Source of the DNA: Actinomyces sp. oral taxon 448 str. F0400 | GTDB taxonomy: Bacteria; Actinomycetota; Actinomycetes; Actinomycetales; Actinomycetaceae | NCBI RefSeq assembly: GCF_000220835.1 | Contig: NZ_GL985606.1 | Location: 772,376 to 836,375 of the forward strand | Reading direction: 5' to 3' | Length of the DNA: 64,000 bases | Program-made: the position numbers and the translations under genes | The notes under the pieces: model-generated | Told to the model about the DNA's origin: nothing | Seen by the model: the letters and a program-made list of their open reading frames with translations, nothing else | Databases searched by the model: none | Part shown: positions 16,142-25,224 of the stretch, in pieces | Layout of the letters: every line of letters starts with the position of its first letter | Position numbering within the stretch: the first letter of the stretch is position 1

Positions 16142-16711
16142 GTGAGTACCAACGACTCCCAGCGCGCCCGTCTCGCCCGGCTCGTCACCGATCTCGCCGT
16201 TGTGCGCGGCCGGGTCGTCCTTGCCTCCGGTGCCGAGTCCGACTTCTACGTCGATATGCGCCGGGCGACCCTGCACCACGATGCCGCCCCCCTCATCGGC
16301 CACGTCATGCTCGACATGCTTGAGGAGGTCGGTCTGAGCGTGGACGACGTCGACGCCGTCGGCGGCCTGACCATGGGGGCCGACCCGGTCGCCACGGCCA
16401 TGCTTCACGCCGCCGCCTCGCGCGGCCTGGACCTCGATGCCTTCGTTGTGCGCAAGGCCGCCAAGGACCACGGCATGAGGCGTCGCATCGAGGGGCCGGA
16501 GGTCTCGGGCCGCAGAGTGGTCGTCCTGGAGGACACCTCCACGACCGGCGGCTCCCCCCTGGAGGCGGTCGAGGCGCTGCGGGAGGATGGGGCGAACGTG
16601 CTGGCCGTGGCCGTTGTCGTCGATCGCGACACCGGTGCGCGCGAACGCATCGAGTCGAAGGGGCTGCCCTACTACGCCGCGTTGGGCCCGGCCGACCTCG
16701 GACTCGGCTGA
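16142..16711 (+). CDS. pyrE: Orotate phosphoribosyltransferase
   Basis: A 189-residue cytosolic enzyme joining orotate and PRPP to form OMP in pyrimidine synthesis. The PRPP loop is VVVLEDTSTTGGSPLEAV; other conserved parts are the SDFYVDMR substrate strand and the flexible loop KAAKDHGMRRRIEG. Length is normal. GTG start, apparently leaderless. It is monocistronic here; the next gene has its own ribosome-binding site. Confidence 0.93.
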   Translation: MSTNDSQRARLARLVTDLAVVRGRVVLASGAESDFYVDMRRATLHHDAAPLIGHVMLDMLEEVGLSVDDVDAVGGLTMGADPVATAMLHAAASRGLDLDAFVVRKAAKDHGMRRRIEGPEVSGRRVVVLEDTSTTGGSPLEAVEALREDGANVLAVAVVVDRDTGARERIESKGLPYYAALGPADLGLG

Positions 16712-16714
16712 GAG

Positions 16715-16885
16715 GCCGGGCGCGCAGTCTGCGGCACTGCAGCTTCAGCCGGGTCCTGACGAGCGTGAGGATATCGACCCGCTGGTCGAGCATCCGCAGG
16801 TCGGGGGAATCGGCGCCGAGCACGGCGAACACGTACGCTCGGCGGACTCCGTTGGATACGACGTGATCGCCGATGCGCATAGGAG
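16715..16885 (-). other. Possible coding remnant in the pyrE-spoU gap
   Basis: Read on the minus strand from an ATG near 16881, about 55 codons give MRIGDHVVSNGVRRAYVFAV... with very high third-position GC, like the real genes here. The frame then runs into antisense pyrE, so no complete gene exists. It could be the decayed 5' end of a gene or a chance effect of GC bias. Not recognised. Confidence 0.2.
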
Positions 16886-16894
16886 CTATTGGGA

Positions 16895-17617
16895 ATGGGA
16901 GAGGGCTCGACGAAGAACATCCTCGTGAGCGAACGGATCGTGCCGCCAGGTGACCACCTGGCGCTCCCGCCGGCGGAGGAGGACGCCCCGGCGGACCGCC
17001 GCGAGGTCGGCGTCGGACCATGGCCCGGCGGAGAGGCCTCCTGGCCCGACGACCCCCGTTACGACCGCGAGCTGCTCGCCGAAGGCGACCGGCGCAACGT
17101 CGTGGACCGCTACCGTTACTGGAGCGTCGAAGCGATCCGCACCGACCTCGCCGCCCGCGCGCACCCGCTGCACGTCGCCATCGAGAATGTGAGCCAGGAC
17201 CTCAATATCGGTTCCATCGTGCGCACGGCCAACGCATTCAACGTCGGCGCCGTTCATATCCTGGGTCGGCGCCGCTGGAATAAGCGCGGTGCCATGGTCA
17301 CCAACCGCTACCTCGACGTGCGCCACCATCCCGAGCCCGCCGAACTGCTCGCCTGGGCCGCTGGGGCGGGATACGAGGCGGTCGCCATCGACAACGGGCC
17401 GACCTCGGAGCCGCTCGAGACCTCCGTCCTGCCCCCGCGCTGCCTGCTCGTCTTCGGCAGTGAAGGAGCGGGAATCAGCGCCGGGCTGCTGGCCGACTGC
17501 TCGCGCACGCTGCGCATCGGGCAGTACGGATCGACACGCTCGATCAACGTGGCCGCCGCCGCCGCGATCGCCATGCACGCCTGGGTTCTCCAGCACGGCG
17601 GCTCCGCGCCCGACTGA
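16895..17617 (+). CDS. SpoU/TrmH-family RNA 2'-O-methyltransferase
   Basis: 240 residues. The three SPOUT motifs are clear: ENVSQDLNIGSIVRTANAF (motif 1, with the Asn-Arg pair), LLVFGSEGAGIS (motif 2) and QYGSTRSINVAAAAAI (motif 3). It methylates a ribose in tRNA or rRNA using SAM; the exact substrate cannot be told from sequence. The ATG at 16895 has AGGAG 9 bp upstream; a TTG at 16889 is too close to that site. It faces hsp20 tail to tail. Confidence 0.88.
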   Translation: MGEGSTKNILVSERIVPPGDHLALPPAEEDAPADRREVGVGPWPGGEASWPDDPRYDRELLAEGDRRNVVDRYRYWSVEAIRTDLAARAHPLHVAIENVSQDLNIGSIVRTANAFNVGAVHILGRRRWNKRGAMVTNRYLDVRHHPEPAELLAWAAGAGYEAVAIDNGPTSEPLETSVLPPRCLLVFGSEGAGISAGLLADCSRTLRIGQYGSTRSINVAAAAAIAMHAWVLQHGGSAPD

Positions 17618-17642
17618 GTCGCAATGACCAGCGGTAGACGCG

Positions 17643-17673
17643 GCCGCCGCCACCCGTGGGCAGCGGCGGCGGC
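17643..17673. terminator. Bidirectional terminator between spoU and hsp20
   Basis: GCCGCCGCC and GGCGGCGGC form a 9-bp stem around a 13-base loop, midway between two convergent genes. Confidence 0.5.
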
Positions 17674-17699
17674 GATCAGCGGTGCGGGGTGGGCCGGCC

Positions 17700-18143
17700 T
17701 CAGGCCTGCCCCTTCTCGTTCTCGATCACCGGGTGCGAGGACGAGGCGTGCGTGACCTCGATCTTGCGCGGCTTGGCCTCCTCGGCAACGGGGATCGTCA
17801 GCGTAAGGACCCCGTCGGTGTACTGGGCTGAGATCCTGTCCAGTGCGAGCCCGTAGCCGAGGGTCAGCTGGCGGGCGAAGGTGCCGGACGGACGCTCGTG
17901 AGCGAGCCACTGGACGTCCTCGGCGTCGTGGGCCGGACGCTCGGCGCGGACCGTGAGGGTGCGGTCCTCGACGTCGACGTCGATCGTCGAGGGGTCGACC
18001 CCCGGCAGATCGATACGGGCGATGAAGGACTCGCCTTTGCGGTACAGGTCCAGCGGCATGCCCACGGAGGCGGGTGTGCGAACCATGCCGTTGGACAGCC
18101 AGCGGTCCAGGTCGCGGAACGGGTCGAAAGATGTCGTCGCCAT
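17700..18143 (-). CDS. Hsp20/alpha-crystallin small heat-shock protein
   Basis: 147 residues. The alpha-crystallin domain spans about residues 35-130 (IARIDLPGVDPSTIDVDVEDRTLTV through YTDGVLTLTIPV), followed by an extension ending PVIENEKGQA. It is an ATP-independent holdase that keeps unfolding proteins soluble under heat or oxidative stress. The second ATG (18143) is preferred: GGGAG lies 9 bp before it but directly abuts the ATG at 18152. Upstream are an inverted repeat and a CIRCE operator, which predicts control by HrcA. Confidence 0.92.
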   Translation of the reverse strand: MATTSFDPFRDLDRWLSNGMVRTPASVGMPLDLYRKGESFIARIDLPGVDPSTIDVDVEDRTLTVRAERPAHDAEDVQWLAHERPSGTFARQLTLGYGLALDRISAQYTDGVLTLTIPVAEEAKPRKIEVTHASSSHPVIENEKGQA

Positions 18144-18167
18144 GTCAACCATCTCCCATCATGTGGT

Positions 18168-18194
18168 TACTGCACCGGACTGTCCGGTGCAGTA
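18168..18194. promoter_or_regulatory. Perfect inverted repeat upstream of hsp20
   Basis: TACTGCACCGGA and TCCGGTGCAGTA are perfect 12-bp arms around CTG, 25 bp before the hsp20 start. It may be an operator, or a hairpin in the 5' leader that shields translation at low temperature. It differs from the HspR HAIR consensus. Confidence 0.55.
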
Positions 18195-18235
18195 GGGAAG
18201 GAGCGTTCTCCGCGCCCCTCCCGGACGACCCCAGT

Positions 18236-18262
18236 CTGGCACTCCAGGCTCGAGAGTGCTAA
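18236..18262. promoter_or_regulatory. CIRCE-like HrcA operator
   Basis: CTGGCACTC, nine bases, then GAGTGCTAA. The right arm is a perfect CIRCE half and the left matches 7 of 9 bases of TTAGCACTC, with the canonical 9-base spacer. It lies about 93 bp upstream of hsp20 and 138 bp upstream of the aldolase gene; hsp20 is the expected target. Confidence 0.7.
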
Positions 18263-18399
18263 ACGATATCGCTCAGAGTGGAGCGACTGGGGGGCGCTCG
18301 GACCGATTCGGGACCATCAGCCGGTACCCGACCTCCCCGATCCGTGGGAGAATCACTCGTGCACCGCTGCCCATTTAACTGACACTCAGGAGGCATCCA

Positions 18400-19449
18400 G
18401 TGGCCATTGCAACCCCGGAGACCTACGCCGACATGATCGACCGCGCGAAGGCCGGCAAGTACGCCATCCCCGCGATCAACGTCACCTCATCGCAGACTCT
18501 CTCCGCCGCACTTCAGGGTTTTGCCGACGCCGAGTCCGACGGCATCATCCAGGTCTCGAACGGTGGTGCCGCCTACTGGTCCGGTTCCTCACGCGCCGAC
18601 CGCGTCAAGGGCTCCCTCGCCCTGTCCGCCTACGCCTACACGGTCGCCGACCTCTACCCGGGCGTCGTCGCCCTCCACACCGACCACTGCCCGCGCAAGC
18701 TGGTCGACACCTGGCTCAAGCCGCTACTCGAGATCGAGATCGAGCAGGCTGAACGCGGCGAGCCCACCGCTTTCCAGTCCCACATGTGGGACGGCTCCGC
18801 CGAGAACCTCAAGGACAACATTGAGATCGCCGTCGAGCTGCTCGCCATGAGCAAGAAGGCGAACACCATCCTCGAGATCGAGATCGGCGCCGTCGGCGGC
18901 GAGGAGGACGGCGTCAAGGGCGAGGAGAACGCCAGCCTCTACACCACGGCCGACGATGCATGGGCCGCCGTCGAGGCCCTCGGCCTGGGCGAGAACGGCC
19001 GCTACACCACGGCCCTGACCTTCGGCAACGTGCACGGCTCCTACAAGCCCGGCCACGTCAAGCTCCGCCCCGAGCTGCTCGGCGAGATCCAGGACGACGT
19101 CGCGAAGCGCCTCGGCGACCGACTGGCCACCAAGGTCGGGGACACGTCGTCCCCCTTCGACCTGGTCATGCACGGCGGTTCCGGCTCCACCGCCGAGGAG
19201 ATCGCCACCGCGGTGCGCAACGGCGTCATCAAGATGAACGTCGACACCGACACCCAGTACGCCTTCACCCGCCCGGTCGCCAACCACATGTTCGTCAACT
19301 ACGACGGCGTCCTCAAGGTCGACGGCGAGGTCGGCTCCAAGAAGGTCTACGACCCCCGTTCATGGGGCAAGGCCGCCGAGAAGGGCATGGCCGCTCGCGT
19401 CGTCGAGGCGTGCGAGCGCCTCGGCTCCGTCGGCTCCATCAGCAGATGA
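18400..19449 (+). CDS. fba: Fructose-bisphosphate aldolase, class II
   Basis: A 349-residue zinc aldolase cleaving fructose-1,6-bisphosphate to DHAP and glyceraldehyde-3-phosphate. Zinc and catalytic regions are visible: HTDHC near residue 93, EIEIGAVGGEEDG, FGNVHGSYKPGHV, and the phosphate loop VMHGGSGS. The GTG start has CAGGAGG upstream. It lies next to hsp20 by divergence only. Together with fruK downstream in the window it would carry fructose-derived carbon into glycolysis. Confidence 0.95.
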   Translation: MAIATPETYADMIDRAKAGKYAIPAINVTSSQTLSAALQGFADAESDGIIQVSNGGAAYWSGSSRADRVKGSLALSAYAYTVADLYPGVVALHTDHCPRKLVDTWLKPLLEIEIEQAERGEPTAFQSHMWDGSAENLKDNIEIAVELLAMSKKANTILEIEIGAVGGEEDGVKGEENASLYTTADDAWAAVEALGLGENGRYTTALTFGNVHGSYKPGHVKLRPELLGEIQDDVAKRLGDRLATKVGDTSSPFDLVMHGGSGSTAEEIATAVRNGVIKMNVDTDTQYAFTRPVANHMFVNYDGVLKVDGEVGSKKVYDPRSWGKAAEKGMAARVVEACERLGSVGSISR

Positions 19450-19454
19450 GTCGA

Positions 19455-19527
19455 CGCGCCCCGAGCGGGCGCGACCGGTGACTTCGACCGGCGGCCCCGG
19501 CGCCCTCGCGTGGTGTCGGGGCCGCCG
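19455..19527 (+). terminator. Terminator hairpins after fba
   Basis: CGCGCCC/GGGCGCG (19455-19473, 5-base loop) is followed by an 11-bp stem CGGCGGCCCCG (19489-19499) and CGGGGCCGCCG (19517-19527). Confidence 0.5.
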
Positions 19528-19743
19528 TGCTCCGGGCCGACTGGCCGGCGATCGGACGACGGGCCGGGCGTGCGCTCTCCCGCGGACGGGTGGGCGGCGC
19601 CGTGCAAAATATGGCATCATGGCCTCGTTGGCGCTGCAGCGGGGCAGGTCTTCATGCCGGTTCGGCTGCAGTGCTGGTCGGGTGCCCGCCCCCTGGATGC
19701 AGGGAGGCGCTCGGGCACCCTCACTCCCTGCTAGGAGAACCTC

Positions 19744-21093
19744 ATGGCAATGCTATCCCGACTATTATCTCGCCGTTCGATGCTCGGCGGTTCCGCCGCA
19801 CTCGCCGTCGCCGCCACGCTGACCGCCTGCTCCGGCGGCTCCTCCGGCGACTCGGGACCCGCCGGAGGCGTCTACCTGCTCAATTTCAAACCGGAGGCCG
19901 AAGAGGCCTTCAAGACCATCGCCGCCACCTACACGAACATGACCGGCGTTGCGGTCAAGGTCGTCACCGCCGCCTCCGGGAACTACCAGCAGACGCTTCA
20001 GAGCGAGGTTGCCAAGTCCAACCCGCCGACCATTTTCAATATTAACGGCCCGGTCGGGCTCGCCACATGGAAGGACTACGCTCTCGATCTGTCCGATACG
20101 GACTTCGTCAAGGCTCTCACCGACAAGTCGATGGCCCTGACCGATGATGAGGGCGTCGTTTACGGGACGCCGCTGGCGACCGAGGGGTACGGCATCATCT
20201 ATAACGCCGCGATTCTCGATAAGTATTTCGCCATGGAGGGGGCCAAGGCCTCCTCCGTTGAGGAGATCAAGAGCTTCGCCACGCTCAAGGAGGTTGCCGA
20301 GGACATCCAGGAGAGGAAGGCCGAGCTCGGTGTCGAGGGGGCTTTCGCCTGCACCTCCCTGGCGTCCGGCGAGGACTGGCGGTGGCATACTCATCTGGCC
20401 AACTACCCCGTCTTCTACGAGTTCCGAGACAAGGGGGTCACGGACACCCCGGACCTGGAGCTGACCTACTCGGACGACTACAAGCAGATCTTCGATCTCT
20501 ACCTCAACAACTCGACGGTCAAGCCCTCCGCCGCCGCGGCGAAGAGCGTGACCGACTCCATGGCGGACTTCGCCCTCGGAAAGTGCGTCTTCGTTCAGAA
20601 CGGCAACTGGGCCTGGTCTCAGATCTCCGAGGTCGAGGGGAACACGGTCAAGGAGGAGGATATCCACTTCATGCCGATCTACGTCGGCGTCAGCGGCGAG
20701 GAACGATCAGGCATCGCACTCGGCACCGAGAACTACCTGTCCATCAACTCCAAGGCCTCCCAGGAGGCGCAGCAGGCGTCGATCGACTTCCTCAGCTGGT
20801 TGTTCAACGACGCCGAGGGGGCCGGAATGCTCGTGGACGGCTCGATCGTCTCCGTCAGTCCCTACTCGGTCTTCTCGGATCTGGTGCCCGCGGATCCGCT
20901 GGGGCAGGAGATCTCAAAATTCCTCAATGACAAGGAACTCTACCCGATCAACTGGGTCTTCCAGACGTTCCCGAGTCCGGACTTCAAGGACCAGCTCGGT
21001 TCGTATCTCGCTCAGTACGCCTCCGGGAAGGAGGACTGGAACGCGGTCAAGGACTACTTCGTCAGCGAATGGAGGGCCCAGAAGACGGCCTGA
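19744..21093 (+). CDS. Carbohydrate ABC transporter substrate-binding lipoprotein
   Basis: 449 residues of the family 1 extracellular solute-binding type. A lipoprotein signal with Arg-rich n-region and lipobox LTAC puts the lipidated Cys at position 29. The mature part shows sugar-binding features such as NPPTIFNINGP, FVQNGNWAWSQIS and GIALGTENYLSIN. It captures a sugar or oligosaccharide outside the membrane for the two permeases that follow; no ATPase is encoded here, so a shared MsiK-like ATPase elsewhere is likely. AGGAGAACCTC is the ribosome-binding site. The 217 bp after the fba terminators hold the promoter region, including an AT-rich CAAAATATGG stretch and a CGCTGCAGCG palindrome (19632-19641). 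Confidence 0.9.
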   Translation: MAMLSRLLSRRSMLGGSAALAVAATLTACSGGSSGDSGPAGGVYLLNFKPEAEEAFKTIAATYTNMTGVAVKVVTAASGNYQQTLQSEVAKSNPPTIFNINGPVGLATWKDYALDLSDTDFVKALTDKSMALTDDEGVVYGTPLATEGYGIIYNAAILDKYFAMEGAKASSVEEIKSFATLKEVAEDIQERKAELGVEGAFACTSLASGEDWRWHTHLANYPVFYEFRDKGVTDTPDLELTYSDDYKQIFDLYLNNSTVKPSAAAAKSVTDSMADFALGKCVFVQNGNWAWSQISEVEGNTVKEEDIHFMPIYVGVSGEERSGIALGTENYLSINSKASQEAQQASIDFLSWLFNDAEGAGMLVDGSIVSVSPYSVFSDLVPADPLGQEISKFLNDKELYPINWVFQTFPSPDFKDQLGSYLAQYASGKEDWNAVKDYFVSEWRAQKTA

Positions 21094-21219
21094 TCTGAAA
21101 CAAGAGCTCCGTCCTCGTGCATTGAGGCGGCGGTGCGTCGGGCGTCAGCCGATGAACTCCCTCCGCGGGTCTCAGGCCATCGTGATACCCGAATTGCACG
21201 GAGCCGACTAGGGGAACAA

Positions 21220-22071
21220 ATGGAAAAATCACTCAAGAAATACTTCCCGATCTTCGCGGGTCCCACGCTGATCGCCTTCCTCATCGCGTTCATCGTGCCG
21301 TTCTTCATGGGTCTGTACCTGTCCTTCACCAAGTTCTCGACACTCACCGATGCGACGTGGGTGGGCACTAAGAACTACGCGAACGCCTTCGGGGGCGAGT
21401 CCGGATTCGTGCACGCCCTGTGGTTCACGGTGCTCGTCTGCGCGATCTCGGTCGTGACCGTCAACCTGGGCGCTTTCTGCCTGGCCTACCTGCTGACACG
21501 CAAGTTGCGCGGTACGAATTTCTTCCGCTCGGTGTTCTTCATGCCCAATCTCATCGGGGGAATCGTGCTGGGCTACACGTGGCAGGTCATGCTCGATGCC
21601 GTCCTCCAGCGTTGGGACCAGACCATCATCAACGACTGGCGCATGGGGCTCGCAGGTTTGATCATGCTGGTCAACTGGCAGCTCATGGGCTACATGATGA
21701 TCATCTACATCGCCGGCCTGCAGAACGTGCCGCCCGAACTCGTCGAGGCCTCGCAGATCGACGGTGCGAGTAAGTGGCAGACGCTGCGCAACGTGACAAT
21801 CCCGATAGTCATGCCCTCGATCACGATCTGCCTGTTCCTCACACTGGCGAATACATTCAAGATGTACGATCAGAACCTCGCGCTGACCGACGGGAACCCG
21901 TTGAAGCATACGCAGATGGCGGCCCTCAATATCGTGTCTCTCATGTATGACAAACCCGGTAAGGCATGGCACGGAGTGGCTCAGGCCGAGGCCGTCGTCT
22001 TCTTCATCCTCGTGTCCATCATCGCCGTGCTGCAGCTGCGCGCGACCCGTTCGAAGGAGATCGACGCGTGA
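21220..22071 (+). CDS. Sugar ABC transporter permease (MalF/MsmF type)
   Basis: A 283-residue inner-membrane permease with six helices. The EAA loop reads ELVEASQIDGASKWQTLRNV near residues 178-197, the site that docks the ATPase. The ATG at 21220 is chosen from the family N-terminus (KSLKKYFPIFAGPTL) and a GGGGAAC site upstream; the 126 bp before it hold no gene. Its stop overlaps the GTG of the next permease. Confidence 0.92.
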   Translation: MEKSLKKYFPIFAGPTLIAFLIAFIVPFFMGLYLSFTKFSTLTDATWVGTKNYANAFGGESGFVHALWFTVLVCAISVVTVNLGAFCLAYLLTRKLRGTNFFRSVFFMPNLIGGIVLGYTWQVMLDAVLQRWDQTIINDWRMGLAGLIMLVNWQLMGYMMIIYIAGLQNVPPELVEASQIDGASKWQTLRNVTIPIVMPSITICLFLTLANTFKMYDQNLALTDGNPLKHTQMAALNIVSLMYDKPGKAWHGVAQAEAVVFFILVSIIAVLQLRATRSKEIDA

Positions 22072-22994
22072 GCGCCGACACTGTATCGCAAACCGAATCA
22101 TCCGCATCCGTCGCATCCGTCGATGGGAACGAGGCACCCTCGTCCCCGACTTCATCACCGGAGCGGGGGACGGGCCAGCACGTGCTGGTGACGATGCTGA
22201 CCGTCCTGTCCCTCATCTGGATCATCCCGCTGCTATTCATCCTCATCAACTCATTCAAGGGCAAGTTCTACATCTCGGACTCCCCCTTCTCCATACCTAC
22301 CGGGAAGGCCTTCGCGGGGCTGACCAACTACGCCACTGGGTTGGGGCTGTCGGGATTCCTCCGTGCCATTGGCTGGTCGCTGTTCGTCACCGTGGGATCG
22401 GTGGCGGTCATCGTCATGCTCACGGCGATGACGGCGTACTACATCACTCGCGTCAAGACATGGTGGACGACTCTGCTCTACTACCTGTTCGCTTTCTCCA
22501 TGGTCGCGCCCTTCCAGCTCGTCATGTTCCCCACCGTCAAGGTCGCTGATGCCCTGGGCCTGGCCACGCCGTGGGGGATGATCGTGCTTTACCTCGGGTT
22601 CGGCGGCGGACTGTCCGTGTTCCTCTTCGCCGGCTTCGTGAAGTCTATCCCGGTGGATATCGAGGAGGCCGCCTTCATGGACGGCTGCTCGCCGCTGCAG
22701 AGCTACTTCCAGGTGGTCATGCCGTTGCTGAGGCCCACGGCGGTGACGGTGGCGATCCTCAACGCCATGTGGGTGTGGAACGACTTCCTCCTGCCGAACC
22801 TGGTGATCGGTCAGGACGAGCGTTACAAGACGATCCCGATCGTCATTCAGTCGCTCATCGGATCCAACGGCAACCGCGATATGGGCGCTCAGATGGCCAT
22901 GCTCGTGCTGGCGATCATTCCGATCGTCGCTTTCTACCTCTTCGGGCAGAGGCACATCATCGAGGGCGTCGCCGCTGGCGCCGTCAAGGGCTGA
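22068..22994 (+). CDS. Sugar ABC transporter permease (MalG/MsmG type)
   Basis: 308 residues with a Ser/Thr/Glu-rich cytoplasmic N-terminus (about 45 residues), six helices and the EAA loop PVDIEEAAFMDGCSPLQSYF. It pairs with the preceding permease to form the channel; the GTGA overlap means coupled translation. The conserved C-terminus QRHIIEGVAAGAVKG identifies the MalG class. Confidence 0.93.
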   Translation: MSADTVSQTESSASVASVDGNEAPSSPTSSPERGTGQHVLVTMLTVLSLIWIIPLLFILINSFKGKFYISDSPFSIPTGKAFAGLTNYATGLGLSGFLRAIGWSLFVTVGSVAVIVMLTAMTAYYITRVKTWWTTLLYYLFAFSMVAPFQLVMFPTVKVADALGLATPWGMIVLYLGFGGGLSVFLFAGFVKSIPVDIEEAAFMDGCSPLQSYFQVVMPLLRPTAVTVAILNAMWVWNDFLLPNLVIGQDERYKTIPIVIQSLIGSNGNRDMGAQMAMLVLAIIPIVAFYLFGQRHIIEGVAAGAVKG

Positions 22995-23040
22995 GCGGGC
23001 ATCCGCGGGTCCCGTCCCTCGCGGACACAAGGAGTTCCAC

Positions 23041-23697
23041 GTGCCCGGGTTCCTCCGGATCGACTCGCCCTTCTATCGGGCCTGGACCGGCGCCGCCGAT
23101 CTTGTCATCATTAATGCCCTCACCCTCATCGGCTGCCTGCCGGTGGTGACGGCCGGAGCCGCTTTGACCGCATGCGCTCGTATCACCATGGACATGGTGC
23201 GCGACGAGGACGGCTACATCGTTCGCACGTGGTGGCGGATTTTCCGCGGTGAACTGATCCGGTCGTTGGCCTGGTGGCTTCCGACGGTTGGGGTGCTTGC
23301 GCTGGCCGTATGGGAGAACCGGACGGTCGCAGCGGGCGCCGAGAGCGGGGCGATCGGCGCGAATCCCGCTGGGCTCGGCGCGCTCTCGGGCCTCCTGCTG
23401 GCCGGCGGCGCCATCGTGGTCGGCGTGCTCGTCTGGCTCGTGCCCCTGACGGCGCGTTTCGAGAATACGACGGCGGCGCACGCGGCCAACGCGGTGAGAC
23501 TGGCGGTCGGCTGTCTCGGGCGGACCGCGACATGTCTGGTCGTGACGTCCGCCCCTGCGATCCTGGCCTGCGCAGTGCCGCAGTCCAGGGCGGCCGTGAC
23601 ATGGTTCATGGTGTTGCTGGGGCTCGCCTTCCAGGGATACCTCATGGCTCTCATCCAGCGCAGTGTTATCGACCGTTTGCGCCGCGCCTCCGGCTGA
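23041..23697 (+). CDS. YesL-family (DUF624) membrane protein
   Basis: 218 residues. The family start SPFYRAWTGAADLVIINALTLIGCLPVVT is clear, with about five membrane helices. YesL proteins usually sit beside oligosaccharide ABC importers of this kind; their biochemical role is not established. GTG start with AAGGAG upstream; it is 46 bp after the permease, so probably in the same operon. Confidence 0.85.
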   Translation: MPGFLRIDSPFYRAWTGAADLVIINALTLIGCLPVVTAGAALTACARITMDMVRDEDGYIVRTWWRIFRGELIRSLAWWLPTVGVLALAVWENRTVAAGAESGAIGANPAGLGALSGLLLAGGAIVVGVLVWLVPLTARFENTTAAHAANAVRLAVGCLGRTATCLVVTSAPAILACAVPQSRAAVTWFMVLLGLAFQGYLMALIQRSVIDRLRRASG

Positions 23698-23726
23698 GCC
23701 CGACGGCTGAGCCGATGTCGTCGGGC
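23698..23726 (+). terminator. Hairpin after the sugar transport operon
   Basis: GCCCGACG and CGTCGGGC, an 8-bp stem with a 13-base loop directly after the YesL stop. Confidence 0.45.
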
Positions 23727-23931
23727 ATCGCCGGGGCCACTGGGTGCATGGGGAGGAGTGCCCGCCTTCGCGCCGCCCTGTCAGCCGCATGGCGGATTAC
23801 AGTGAAGTGGCAGGAATTGGCAGTGACTCATGACCGTCGGATGCCGGTGCGGCCGGATGGGGAGCAGGGCCTGGTCCGCCTCCGCTCGGGCGACCCGCCG
23901 ACCGGTGCACGACCACTCGTGGAAGAGGAGC

Positions 23932-25224
23932 ATGGGACAGGACGGCGACCCTTCTGCGGCCGACGCGGAACGGCCCTCCGCCCGCGTCGACCCGTTAACG
24001 CTCGAGCCCTTCCTGAGAGGTCGGGCGAGTGTGAAGACAGGCGGCCCGGCAGGCCCCCGGCTCATCCTGCGCCGATCGATCGTTGCGAGAGCCATCGCCG
24101 GGATCATCGCGATCCCCGCCGCTGCTCAGCAAGTGCTCTCCGCCCCATGGTTGATCGGCCAGCTTCTGGGGAGGGGCGCCCCGGGGGTCGGTTTCTTTTT
24201 CATCGTCTTCGTGAATCTCCCGGTGCTGCTGTGGAGTATGAATGTGTTGCGGTGCCGAACGGTTATGAGCGCTTGCGGTATTGACATGCGTCGTCTGCTC
24301 CGCACGGAGAGACGGCCATGGCCGGCGACGCGCTCGGGCTTCGCCGTCTCGGGAGTCAGGGCTGATGTACGGGATTCGGATGGCTTTCACTCTTTTTATA
24401 TCCAACGGTGCCGATTGATTCTCGTCAATGGCGCCCTCGATGATGTCAGGAGAATGCCGGGATGCGTCTTCGGCGGAACGCTCCGGATATTCGGCGAGAA
24501 CTGCGAGACCAGAGCCCGTTTCGCCCTGGAGAGGATCTGGGCATTCGCGGTCGCCCAGGGCTGGATCGTTTCCGATCCGGCCCTCGTCGCGGTCGATCCC
24601 GCGCTCGCGCAGGCGTGCTCGGATCAGGGTTCGCAGGACGTCCGGACCGCACGAAGCGCGGTGGACGACGAACCGCTGGTCTACGATGCTCCCGCCTGGG
24701 GCCGGCTCCTGGAGTCCGTTTTGGACGGCGGGGCGACCCTCATCTGTACGGGGGCGGTCTTCGTCGCGGTCGCGGGCCTGATGCTGAGTCAGCCCGCTCG
24801 CAACAACGTGAATACTGCCGTGGGACTCCTCGGCCTGGTTCTCGGGGCGGCTGCAGTGGTGTTTCCTCTGGTCAAAATGAGCATGTGCTTCCGGAAGACC
24901 GTCGTGGATCGTGGAGCGATTCGTGCAGGTGGAAAGGAATATGGGTGGCCCGATTCCCGCTTGAACCTGTACGTGGCCGGAGATCGGGTCGTCATGGTCG
25001 ATCGTGAAGGAATACCCGTTCCTCTGCTCGGGACAGGCGGCGCATCCGGTGGGTTCGCCCGTCGCGAGAAAACGGCCGCTGCGCAGTGCGAGGAGATCTG
25101 GAGCTGGGGCGTGGCCGTCGGCGCCACCGGCGAGACCGGTCACTACATTCCCCTGCGGAACGGTGAGCAGCAGCGCGAGCGCGAGGTCTTCGAACGGCGC
25201 GCCGGTCTGGTGTTCGACCGCTGA
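23932..25224 (+). CDS. Membrane protein of unknown function
   Basis: 430 residues, not recognised. Two helix pairs are visible: about residues 50-70 with 82-103, and about 272-290 with 300-322. Between and after them lie soluble segments with alternating hydrophobic residues and many Cys. ATG at 23932 is fixed by AAGAGGAGC just upstream. Its codon choice is less GC-biased than neighbouring genes (for example around 24380-24440), hinting at different ancestry. The repeated pairs-plus-domain layout could suit a PH-like membrane sensor, but that is a guess. Confidence 0.65.
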   Translation: MGQDGDPSAADAERPSARVDPLTLEPFLRGRASVKTGGPAGPRLILRRSIVARAIAGIIAIPAAAQQVLSAPWLIGQLLGRGAPGVGFFFIVFVNLPVLLWSMNVLRCRTVMSACGIDMRRLLRTERRPWPATRSGFAVSGVRADVRDSDGFHSFYIQRCRLILVNGALDDVRRMPGCVFGGTLRIFGENCETRARFALERIWAFAVAQGWIVSDPALVAVDPALAQACSDQGSQDVRTARSAVDDEPLVYDAPAWGRLLESVLDGGATLICTGAVFVAVAGLMLSQPARNNVNTAVGLLGLVLGAAAVVFPLVKMSMCFRKTVVDRGAIRAGGKEYGWPDSRLNLYVAGDRVVMVDREGIPVPLLGTGGASGGFARREKTAAAQCEEIWSWGVAVGATGETGHYIPLRNGEQQREREVFERRAGLVFDR

